This document shows positions 57,347-64,000 of a stretch of 64,000 nucleotides of DNA, piece after piece. Location of the stretch: positions 2,542,001-2,606,000 of the forward strand of contig NZ_CP071868.1 in NCBI RefSeq assembly GCF_017569225.1. The letters run 5' to 3'. This DNA comes from Pengzhenrongella sicca. Its GTDB lineage: Bacteria; Actinomycetota; Actinomycetes; Actinomycetales; Cellulomonadaceae. The stretch's first letter is position 1. Every line of letters begins with the position of its first letter. The translations under genes were made by a program, and so were the position numbers. The notes beneath the pieces are model-generated. The model saw only the letters and a program-made list of their open reading frames with translations, was not told the origin of the DNA and did no database searches.

Positions 57347-57772
57347 ATGCGACGCGGGTTTGAAGTGACTGCAGTGATTACCACAATGCTCATATCTGAA
57401 TCGAACACGAACTGGCTCTACGCCACGCTGCGCTATTCCAGTTCGGACCCGTACGCCGTCCACGCGGATTTTGCGTCCGCCGACGGCCCAGCAAGGACAT
57501 GGGTGTTCGCGCGCGACTTGCTCGTTCAGGGTTTAGAGGGCGACGAAGCCGCACCTGCCGGGCGCGGCGACGTGTGCATCTGGAGGGACCAGGACCCGGA
57601 GTACCTTTTGGTGACTCTCGGCGGAGTCGATGGGCATGCCCTGATCGCGACGTCCGCCGGACCGGTCGATCGCTTCGTGCGGGCGACGCGCGCGCTGGTG
57701 CTGGTCGACTCCGAAGCCGACTGCGTCGGCGCCGCCGTGGACGCATTTCTCTCAAGCCTCCTTGCCCCGTGA
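57347..57772 (+). CDS. Second SsgA-family (SALP) protein
   Basis: 141 residues from the ATG at 57347 (a GTG one codon earlier is possible; AGGGGGG lies upstream). PYAVHADFASADGPARTWVF followed by ARDLLVQGLEGDE and GDVCIWRDQDPEYLLVTLGG parallel the first copy at 19172-19600 strand by strand. The C-terminal helix is FVRATRALVLVDSEADCVG. The start region (ITTMLISESNTNWLYATLRY) diverges from the first copy, so this is an older paralogue. Stop overlaps the GGDEF gene as GTGA. Confidence 0.86.
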   Translation: MRRGFEVTAVITTMLISESNTNWLYATLRYSSSDPYAVHADFASADGPARTWVFARDLLVQGLEGDEAAPAGRGDVCIWRDQDPEYLLVTLGGVDGHALIATSAGPVDRFVRATRALVLVDSEADCVGAAVDAFLSSLLAP

Positions 57773-58899
57773 ACGCCTCGCGCAAGACCGAACGGCTGTG
57801 GACCTACCTGACCGCCGACGGCGGACGGTTGAGCGGGCAGCTGACGGTCACCACGATCGGGGATGGGCACGGCGATGTCGCTGGCAACAGCGGGGTGGGC
57901 GTCGACGTCACCACCCAGGAACGTGCCGGACGGGCCCTGGATGAGAGCGAGGCCCGATTCCGCAACGCCTTCCTGACCGCGCCGATCGGCATGATCCTGG
58001 CCACCGCCACCACCACCACCACCACCACGACCGATCAGCCGGCCGGCGCGGTCGCTGTGGTCAATTCGGCGCTGTGCACGCTGCTCGGCCGCAGCGAGGG
58101 TGCGTTCAAGAAGTCCGGGCTGCTGCCGTGCGTGCACCCGGACGACCGTCCCGCCCTGCTGGAGGCGCTCAGCATGCTGTGGTCCGAGCAGGACGCACCC
58201 GCCGGGCCAGAGCGCGTCCGGCTCGAACTCCGGTTCGTCCGGCCAGACGGCGCCGAACGGTGGGGATCGCTGTCCGGGTCGGCCATCGCCGCTACCCCCA
58301 ACACCGCCCGGCAGGTCATCGCCCTGGTCGAGGACATCACCGCCCGCAAGCACGCCGAGCAAGCCCTTCGCCATCAGGCTTTACACGACGGGCTTACCGG
58401 CCTGCCGAACCGGACGCTGCTGCACGACCGGGTCGAGCACGCCCTGGCCAACCGCACCCGCACCGGCCAGGCCGTCGGTCTGCTCTACCTGGACCTCGAC
58501 GGGTTCAAGACCATCAACGACCTGGCCGGCCACGCCGCCGGCGACGAGCTGCTCACCCAGACCGCCCAACGGCTGCTGGCCAACGTTCGCCCAGGTGACA
58601 CCGTCGCCCGGCTCGGCGGCGACGAGTTCGCCGTGCTATGCCCCGACGCCGAATCCCCTTCCGACGTCACCACCGTCGCCCAGCGCATCCTGAGCGCCCT
58701 GCGCACCCCCGTCCTGCTATCGACCGGCACGCACACCATCAGCGCCAGCATCGGGATGGCCCTCGCCGTCGCGGACAGCACCGCCGCGGAGCTGCTGCAC
58801 GCCGCCGACACCGCGATGTACCAAGCCAAGCGCGGCGGCAAGGATCAGCTCGTGCTGCACAACGACGCCCACACCGCCCCCGCCGCCCGGCGCGACTAG
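57769..58899 (+). CDS. PAS-GGDEF diguanylate cyclase
   Basis: 376 residues from a GTG overlapping the SsgA-like stop. Residues about 8-55 look like the last strands of a PAS domain (GQLTVTTIGDGHGDVAGNSG, VGVDVTTQERAGRALDESEA), so a sensory N-terminus may be missing. A full PAS domain follows (ARFRNAFLTAPIGM to EDITARK), then GGDEF: LHDGLTGLPNRTLL, DLDGFKTINDLAGHAAGDEL and active site VARLGGDEFAVLC. The Asp residues and GGDEF are intact, so c-di-GMP synthesis is likely. A run of nine Thr codons (ACC repeats, 58009-58030) sits in the PAS domain. No EAL domain. Confidence 0.87.
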   Translation: MNASRKTERLWTYLTADGGRLSGQLTVTTIGDGHGDVAGNSGVGVDVTTQERAGRALDESEARFRNAFLTAPIGMILATATTTTTTTTDQPAGAVAVVNSALCTLLGRSEGAFKKSGLLPCVHPDDRPALLEALSMLWSEQDAPAGPERVRLELRFVRPDGAERWGSLSGSAIAATPNTARQVIALVEDITARKHAEQALRHQALHDGLTGLPNRTLLHDRVEHALANRTRTGQAVGLLYLDLDGFKTINDLAGHAAGDELLTQTAQRLLANVRPGDTVARLGGDEFAVLCPDAESPSDVTTVAQRILSALRTPVLLSTGTHTISASIGMALAVADSTAAELLHAADTAMYQAKRGGKDQLVLHNDAHTAPAARRD

Positions 58900-59182
58900 G
58901 GAGTTTGACAGGGTGGACCTACCCAGAAGGGTGAGCCTGAGCGCCCGCTGCTGGCCCGGGGGCGGGCTCCAAGACGGTCTCGCCACCAGGCAGGACCCCA
59001 AGATCTTGCGGCGGGAACCCGCCCTGGACTCGCCCAGCACGAGGAAAGTCAGGTTTCTCCCGGCGCTGACACCACCGTCGAACACCCGAGGGACCTAGGG
59101 CCCGGTCTGTCAGTGCGGACTGCCGGTAACGTCACCTTTGGTGAAGAAGCCGCCTCCTTGTGGAATGACCCGGAGGCGGGCA

Positions 59183-59605
59183 ATGTCGCAGGACTACAAC
59201 TGGGTCGACGACTGCGCACGCGAGCGCCGGTCGACAGCGGTCTTCGAGGCTGCCGACGCCACTGCCGAGATCCAGGGGCTGGCGACAGCCCTTGAGGACG
59301 AGTGGTTCAGCCGCGATTTGTGGATCGACTGGTCGAGCTTCGTCGCGGACCTGAACTGTGTCGTGATCCCCTCCACCGGGCGGGACTTGGACTTCGGGAT
59401 CGATCCCGGGTCGCCCGCGATGGTTCGGGTCCAGCGTCGCATCCGTCGCCATCGCATGGCGAGCATCACCCGGTGGAAACTCACCGCCGACCGCACCGCC
59501 GGGGCCGTCATCGCCAAGCCAGCCTCGTGGGCAGCCACCGGACTGACCTGCGTCGATGGGTCGCGCAGCACCGCGATCCCCGATACCTCGTCCAGGACAT
59601 GGTGA
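59183..59605 (+). CDS. Hypothetical protein
   Basis: 140 residues from an ATG with CGGAGGCGG upstream (MSQDYNWVDDCARERRSTAV). The segment LWIDWSSFVADLNCVVIPST and GRDLDFGIDPGSPAMVRVQR have balanced protein composition; the end (IPDTSSRTW) comes just before an IS3 remnant, so the gene may be cut at its 3' end. No family recognised. A competing long frame on the same strand is less protein-like. Confidence 0.4.
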   Translation: MSQDYNWVDDCARERRSTAVFEAADATAEIQGLATALEDEWFSRDLWIDWSSFVADLNCVVIPSTGRDLDFGIDPGSPAMVRVQRRIRRHRMASITRWKLTADRTAGAVIAKPASWAATGLTCVDGSRSTAIPDTSSRTW

Positions 59606-59796
59606 GCCCCGGGCCGGTCCTGGGCAGCGACCGGGCGGCACCCGACCCGGACGTCGAGCCAGTTGTGCACGGCACATGGGGCGACCCCTGCTACGCGCGC
59701 GATTCCGGCTTCTACGGCGAGGATGGCGGGGGGCAGCACCAGCCCGCCGCACCTTCGCGTGCCCCAGATCCAGCCAGCACTACGGAACCGCGCACC

Positions 59797-60160
59797 CGCT
59801 CGCTGCGGGTCGAGCTGGGCACTGAGCACGGGACGGTCCAGCGGGTCGCGACCCAGCGGGGCTACGGGACCGAGCCGGTGCGCCTGTGGGTGCGTCAGGC
59901 CGACATCGACGGCGGCCACGCCCCCGGGGTGAGCAGGTCGGAGTCGGTGCGGATGCGTGAGCTCGAGCAGGAGATCCGCGAGCTGCGGCGGGCCAACGAG
60001 ATCCTGAAGAGGGCCGCGAGTTTCTTCGGGGCGGAGCTCGACCGCCAGCACAGGAAGTAGTCACGTTCATCGACGCCTACCGCGAGGACGTCGTGGAGGG
60101 CAGCCGGCTCGGTGTCGAGCGCATCTGCGAGGTCCTTCTGCGCGCTCGCATCAGAGAGGG
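59797..60160 (+). mobile_element. IS3-family remnant, same family as 29159-30117
   Basis: SLRVELGTEHGTVQRVATQR and LWVRQADIDGGHAPGVSRSE and RRANEILKRAASFFGAELD match OrfA of 29720-30064 closely, but its first 35 residues are missing. A second frame starts VTFIDAYREDVVEGSRLGVE, the OrfB beginning, and ends after ERICEVL. The fragment reads rightward, opposite to the copy near 30 kb. Confidence 0.8.
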
Positions 60161-60634
60161 CTCGAGATTCAGTGGTGGTGCCATCGGGTGCGGTCTTGAA
60201 CTTCGCTCGACTGCAAGATGCACGGCGCTGGCGATCGACGTCGTCGCACCGTCTCGGGCACAGCCGGCCGCGTCGCGCTGCCGGTAGCTGCCTACCCGCT
60301 GCAGCAGGCGTCGCCGGTGCAGCCTAGAAGAACGTGCTTCCCCGGGCTCCCCGACTCCCTGGCGCTCGCTTCGAGCGTCCCAAACGCTGTCCAACTCCGC
60401 AAGAAAGGCGTCCTGCTCGGCGGCGGTGAGAACGAACCGGATGCTCTCCCCATGTGGCTCTATCGTGTGGGGGAAGCGCTGAAGTCCACCGTAGAGAACC
60501 GCGTTCAGCCAAGGATGAACCTCCGCTGAGTGCTCCTCCTGTGCCGCCCTACCGAACACAGCGCACGTTCCGCTCGTCCCGATCCCCTGACCGACCGCGC
60601 TCACGCCAAGCAAGTAGAGCCAACGCGTAGCCAA
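60077..60634 (-). CDS. Hypothetical protein, probably truncated by the IS remnant
   Basis: The middle of this leftward frame (AEVHPWLNAVLYGGLQRFPH, ESIRFVLTAAEQDAFLAELD) reads like a real protein; the last 60 residues lie over the IS3 remnant and are Arg/Ser-rich nonsense, so the true gene probably ended or was cut near 60200. ATG at 60634 gives MATRWLYLLGVSAVGQ. No family recognised. Confidence 0.4.
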   Translation of the reverse strand: MATRWLYLLGVSAVGQGIGTSGTCAVFGRAAQEEHSAEVHPWLNAVLYGGLQRFPHTIEPHGESIRFVLTAAEQDAFLAELDSVWDARSERQGVGEPGEARSSRLHRRRLLQRVGSYRQRDAAGCARDGATTSIASAVHLAVERSSRPHPMAPPLNLEPSLMRARRRTSQMRSTPSRLPSTTSSR

Positions 60635-60779
60635 GCGGCTCTCGCGGCGACGACGTCAGACGTCGAGTTGGTGAACACCCAAGAGGGCGCCCTTCTGGCT
60701 CATCACCGTCCTCGCCGGCGGACACGCCTCGAGAGCCCAAGGAGCATGGGCCCGCGACGAGGGGTTCGGTGCCGTGGCG

Positions 60780-62603
60780 TCAGTGGCCACCGCGGCGAGC
60801 GAGATCGAGCCTGAAGAGCGTCGTCGTGCCCGAGACCTCGTTCGCGACGGCGAGCATCGGCTGCCGGGTCGGCGAGGCGCTCGCAGAGATGAACGTCAGC
60901 CCCTCCGGACCGAGGTCACCCGCCGTTGGAAGCGTCTCGGCGCCGTCCTCCTCCACCGAGACGGCGAAGTTCCGGTTGTTCACGTAGGTGACGAACACGG
61001 GGCGGCTCGGTCGGGTGATGTCGAAAGCCATCACCCCGCCCACTCGCTCGAGCCCGATGAACGCGTAGGTCCGACCGCGGACCTCACCGATCGCAATGCC
61101 CTCCGGCTCGGGGCCTTTGTCGTCGCTGCGTCCTTCGAGCGCGGACTCCGTGTGATTGGTGTTGAAGAACTCAGGGAGCACCTGCGCGGTGATCTGCTCG
61201 ATCAGGTCACCAGAGTCGAACACGAGCCGCCCCTGCGTGTCCCAGATCGAGAACGACCTCGCGCCGAACGCATAGAGATCCTCGTAGCAGGTGCCATCTG
61301 CATTCAACCCGCTCGCGGTCGTCACGTTGAGCCGGCCGAGGTCGGCATCACCGGTCAGCGCAGCGAGCGGACTGCCTGCGCAGATGGGCGCGAGACCATC
61401 GGAGCCGAGATCCTTCACCCGTGCCGGCTCGGCATAGTCGCCCCACTCACGCGCGTCACCCTCGTTGGCTGTGACCAGGTAGCTGCGCCCCCGGGCCTCG
61501 TAGGCCGCGATCGCATCCGGCATGTACAGACCTTGCAGGCCCGCAACGGCCCGGATGTTCACGGCGCCGTCCCGGTCGGAGGGGTCGAGACCCTGGCCGG
61601 ATACGCCGTGGTCCTTCGCTCCAAGCGGCCAGATCGCGCTGACCTTCGCCTTCTGCAGGTCGACGACGGCGATCGCGTTCGCCTCCTGCAACGTCACGTA
61701 CGCCGTCATGCCCTCGATGGCCACATACTCGGGTTCAAGGTTCGCCGACACAGGGAAGCCGGTATTGACCTCTGGGCCGAAGACACGGACGCCGTCGGCC
61801 AGGGCGCCGGCCGCCTCAAACGCATGGAAGTCGGCCGTTCGCACGGCCGACTGCTTCGGGACACGGATCCCGCGGGGCAGGCTGACGAGGGAGACGGAAC
61901 CCTCCGGGTCGACTGAGTAGTCCTCGCTCGGCTCGCCCTCGTTCGCGACAACCGCCACGCGCCCCTTGTCCCCGAGCGCGACCATGTCCGGCAGCGCTCC
62001 GACCCGTACAGCGCCGAGCGCCCGCGGGTTGCGCGCCCCGGCGTCGAAGAAGACAAGCCAGCCGGGCTCAGTCTTGATGACGGACTCCACCGCGATGACC
62101 CCGAGGCCGTCCTGGCGTACCGCGACCGAGTTCGCGACCGCGCCAACCGGGACCGTGGAACCGTCCTGGCTCGGCGTTCCAGCCGTCACCAGCTCCGCGA
62201 GCTTGGTCGGATGCGCCGGCTTAGCGGCGTCGAGGACGTCGACGATACCCGCCGCAGCATTGACGGTAAACAGACGCTTCGACTCCGCGTGGAACGCCAC
62301 GATCTCTGCCGCCGACTCGTCGAACACCCCCGTCTCGTAGCTACCGAGCGGAACGAGCGCAAAGGCTGCATCGGCCGCTGCACGCTCGCTCGGGTCATCT
62401 ACGACCGCAGCGCTCGCCGGAACGAACCCGGTCACGGCAAGGGAAACCCCGATCGACAGGCCGATCGCAGCGGCGAACGGACGGAGCGGGCGCCACCTCG
62501 CCTTCCCGATACCAACTGGACCGCGGATCACCTTTTTCGCGGACCGCACAGAAGACGAACGAGGCGCTCGACCCGAACGCCCATTGGCGGCATTTGTACC
62601 CAT
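60780..62603 (-). CDS. Secreted choice-of-anchor-I beta-propeller protein
   Basis: About 607 residues from an ATG at 62603; a GTG nearer the signal peptide (VIRGPVGIGKARWRPLRPF) is a possible start. Export signal: FAAAIGLSIGVSLAVTGFVP ending ASA. The mature protein has repeated propeller strands (GVIAVESVIKTEPGWLVFFD; GRVAVVANEGEPSEDYSVDP; VTLQEANAIAVVDLQ; LVTANEGDAREWGDY; GPEPEGIAIGEVRGRTYAFI), the pattern of the choice-of-anchor I family found in secreted phytase- or phosphatase-associated proteins. It ends LFRLDLARRGGH without an LPXTG or membrane anchor. Likely extracellular; substrate unknown. Confidence 0.82.
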   Translation of the reverse strand: MGTNAANGRSGRAPRSSSVRSAKKVIRGPVGIGKARWRPLRPFAAAIGLSIGVSLAVTGFVPASAAVVDDPSERAAADAAFALVPLGSYETGVFDESAAEIVAFHAESKRLFTVNAAAGIVDVLDAAKPAHPTKLAELVTAGTPSQDGSTVPVGAVANSVAVRQDGLGVIAVESVIKTEPGWLVFFDAGARNPRALGAVRVGALPDMVALGDKGRVAVVANEGEPSEDYSVDPEGSVSLVSLPRGIRVPKQSAVRTADFHAFEAAGALADGVRVFGPEVNTGFPVSANLEPEYVAIEGMTAYVTLQEANAIAVVDLQKAKVSAIWPLGAKDHGVSGQGLDPSDRDGAVNIRAVAGLQGLYMPDAIAAYEARGRSYLVTANEGDAREWGDYAEPARVKDLGSDGLAPICAGSPLAALTGDADLGRLNVTTASGLNADGTCYEDLYAFGARSFSIWDTQGRLVFDSGDLIEQITAQVLPEFFNTNHTESALEGRSDDKGPEPEGIAIGEVRGRTYAFIGLERVGGVMAFDITRPSRPVFVTYVNNRNFAVSVEEDGAETLPTAGDLGPEGLTFISASASPTRQPMLAVANEVSGTTTLFRLDLARRGGH

Positions 62604-62748
62604 TTTGACGAAACTACTGTGCGCACCACGACAGAGGGCGAACGACAGATGAACCTCAGGCGAACCCATTGTGACTGAGGACGGCCGCGACTCCGCGCGC
62701 TGTGCGACATGGTTGGCGGAAGATCTCCGCGGCGGCTGATCCGCGCAA

Positions 62749-63222
62749 CTAGAGGAACGGGACAGGCGGCAGGTACTCCAGTTCAGGGGGGCCATTCGCG
62801 CCGCGGGTGACCCGCCACGCCGCACCCTTCTCAGTGACCCTCGCGGGGGCGGTGATCAGACCCGCGTCGCGACCAGCGGCGAGCAGGGCCTTGAACACCT
62901 CACCATGGGTACACATCACCCAGGGGTCATTCTCGTGGGCGAGCAACCACGTCAGCAGGGCGCCGATCGGGGCGTCCTTGGCGAGCAGTTCACTCGCATG
63001 GACCGGAACAGCGCGGTCGAGTGCGAGCGGCTCGACCGTTTGGCGGCACCGGATCGCCGCACTCGTCCACACCGAGCTCACCGGGTCGACTGACAACGTC
63101 TTCACGAGCGAATCAGCCTGCAGCCGGCCACGTTTTGACAGTGGCCGAAGGCCGTCGTCGCGGTGCCACTGCGCCTTCGTTCCGGCATGGGCGTGGCGGA
63201 CGAGGATCACGTCCACGACCAT
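62749..63222 (-). CDS. SixA-type phosphohistidine phosphatase (histidine phosphatase superfamily)
   Basis: 157 residues. Catalytic RH motif in VDVILVRHAHAGTKAQW; GLRPLSKRGRLQADSL is the SixA-like continuation; the second His is in WVMCTHGEVFKALL. Members dephosphorylate phosphohistidine or small phosphoesters. The protein contains a full fold for this short branch. The 145-base gap to the secreted protein gene has no clear promoter, and the two may form a unit. Confidence 0.88.
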   Translation of the reverse strand: MVVDVILVRHAHAGTKAQWHRDDGLRPLSKRGRLQADSLVKTLSVDPVSSVWTSAAIRCRQTVEPLALDRAVPVHASELLAKDAPIGALLTWLLAHENDPWVMCTHGEVFKALLAAGRDAGLITAPARVTEKGAAWRVTRGANGPPELEYLPPVPFL

Positions 63223-63416
63223 AGTCGCGTCGCGGGCACCTCGGCCCAGCGAAGCCTGACTGGCACAGGGCGGCGGCCTCGAGCCTCAGCAGGAGGACCG
63301 CTCGAGGCCAACGCCGTCCGCCTCAATAGAGCCTATGCTCTAACTACGACGGGTAGATGAGTGAAGTAGCAGTTCACGCTCCCCGACCGAGAGCTGATGA
63401 GTAGGCGGTACATCGA

Positions 63417-63833
63417 GTGGCACGCACACGTAACATCCTCACCGCGACATTGGTCTTCAATTCGTTGTCCGCGCTCGGTGGCGGTCTCGCCCTGGTGGCG
63501 GGGGCGCTCCCGGTGCCGATGTATCTGCTGCGGAACACACCATTCGACTCCTTCGTCATCCCTGGCCTCTTCCTCGCGATCGTGATCGGTGGAAGTTCAG
63601 CAGCCGCCGCGGTGGCGTCGTGTGCGCGAATGCCCCGGTCGCTGCTCGTCGCTGGGGCGGCCGGAGTCATCCTGATCGGGTGGATCGCGGGCGAGACGAT
63701 CCTGATCGAGGGTTTCAGCTGGCTTCAGGGCCTGTACCTGCTCACCGGTGCGACCGTCGTCGCACTGGCGACGCACCTGGCTGGCGGGGCGCGGTCGCCT
63801 CATCGGCTCGGTCGCGACGCGACCCGAACCTGA
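63417..63833 (+). CDS. Small integral membrane protein, unknown function
   Basis: 138 residues from a GTG. Four hydrophobic helices: ILTATLVFNSLSALGGGLAL, FVIPGLFLAIVIGGSSAAAA, SLLVAGAAGVILIGWIAG and GLYLLTGATVVALATHLAG. A FxSLSALGGGLALV start and GETILIEGFSWLQG loop are shared by a family of small actinobacterial membrane proteins. The 3' end is Arg-rich. Confidence 0.7.
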   Translation: MARTRNILTATLVFNSLSALGGGLALVAGALPVPMYLLRNTPFDSFVIPGLFLAIVIGGSSAAAAVASCARMPRSLLVAGAAGVILIGWIAGETILIEGFSWLQGLYLLTGATVVALATHLAGGARSPHRLGRDATRT

Positions 63834-63883
63834 ACCTCGGTCGCATTCTGCTTCCCCCCAAGAAGCTCACCTAGGGAGTCGCT

Positions 63884-64000
63884 ATGTCGAAGCACGTCGT
63901 GGTCGGAGCGGGACCGATCGGCGCTGCCACCGCACGCGTTCTCGCGGAGCGGGGCGACGACGTCGTCGTTGTCACGCGCTCTGGCTCGGGTCCGAACCAC
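63884..64000 (+). CDS. NAD-dependent epimerase/dehydratase-like protein, start only
   Basis: 39 codons to the window edge. MSKHVVVGAGPIGAATARVL is a Rossmann dinucleotide-binding loop (GxGPIG) with the beta strand DDVVVVTRSG. TAGGGAGTC lies before the ATG. Family beyond a short-chain epimerase/reductase cannot be fixed. Confidence 0.8.
   Translation, partial: MSKHVVVGAGPIGAATARVLAERGDDVVVVTRSGSGPNH

Noticed and set aside
56362-59100. Composite element bounded by CCTAGGG-like sequences near 56350 and 59090
   Set aside because: The short shared CTAGGGCC word is too brief to call terminal repeats, and no matching transposase spans the interval.
59607-59790. Possible extension of the IS3 OrfA frame upstream to 59302
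   Set aside because: The added residues are His/Arg/Pro-rich and unlike OrfA; the match begins only near 59797.

Overview
The window is high-GC DNA from an actinobacterium, most likely of the order Micrococcales (a Cellulomonas- or Promicromonospora-like organism). Pointers are the phosphatidylinositol-mannoside genes, SsgA-like proteins, frequent GTG/TTG starts, and a housekeeping gene order from thrS to relA that matches the Mycobacterium tuberculosis Rv2614c-Rv2583c neighbourhood. The genus is an inference.

Housekeeping block (1-22200). All main genes from thrS (16688-18712) down to relA (233-2578) read leftward and many overlap by 4 bases: thrS, a HIT protein, pgsA, a PIM acyltransferase, pimA, a membrane protein, pdxS, a NUDIX protein, pdxT, yebC, ruvC, ruvA, ruvB, yajC, secD, secF, apt and relA. 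They cover threonyl-tRNA charging, PI/PIM lipid synthesis, pyridoxal phosphate synthesis, Holliday junction processing, the Sec motor accessory complex, purine salvage and the stringent response. Next come tRNA-Val(CAC), an SsgA-like cell-division regulator, pabC and pabB (folate), and a tRNA-Gly, tRNA-Cys, tRNA-Val(GAC) trio.

Accessory block (22200-36800). Downstream of tRNA-Val(GAC) lie a 5'-truncated integrase joined to a 3'-truncated uracil-DNA glycosylase, an HNH protein, a giant secreted RCC1/Ig-like protein whose end coincides with a decayed IS3-family element, and phage-type small genes. Two intact-looking elements follow: an IS3-family copy (31580-32838, 3-bp target duplication) that splits a DUF6011-like gene, and an IS21-family copy (33099-35253, 5-bp target duplication). 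Degraded integrase, alcohol dehydrogenase and aldo/keto reductase remnants close the block.

Sugar catabolism block (36780-56343). The parts are: an L-fucose oxidative set (L-fuconate dehydratase and a FadR-type regulator intact; the aldose dehydrogenase and lactonase broken); a LacI-controlled GH42 beta-galactosidase plus CUT1 ABC transporter with three 16-bp operators; a second enolase-superfamily dehydratase with an amidohydrolase/lactonase; a ROK regulator and HAD phosphatase; and an MHS-type permease, IclR regulator and the operon FAH-family enzyme, PfkB/KDG-type kinase, hexulose-phosphate-synthase-like aldolase/decarboxylase, phosphohexuloisomerase-like SIS protein. This last operon is the best candidate for an undescribed sugar-acid pathway. 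The block sits between IS3-family remnants of one family in opposite orientation.

Right end (56344-64000). An IS1380 fragment, a second SsgA-like protein overlapping a PAS-GGDEF diguanylate cyclase, another IS3 remnant, a secreted choice-of-anchor-I beta-propeller protein, a SixA-type phosphatase, a small membrane protein and the start of an epimerase-like gene.
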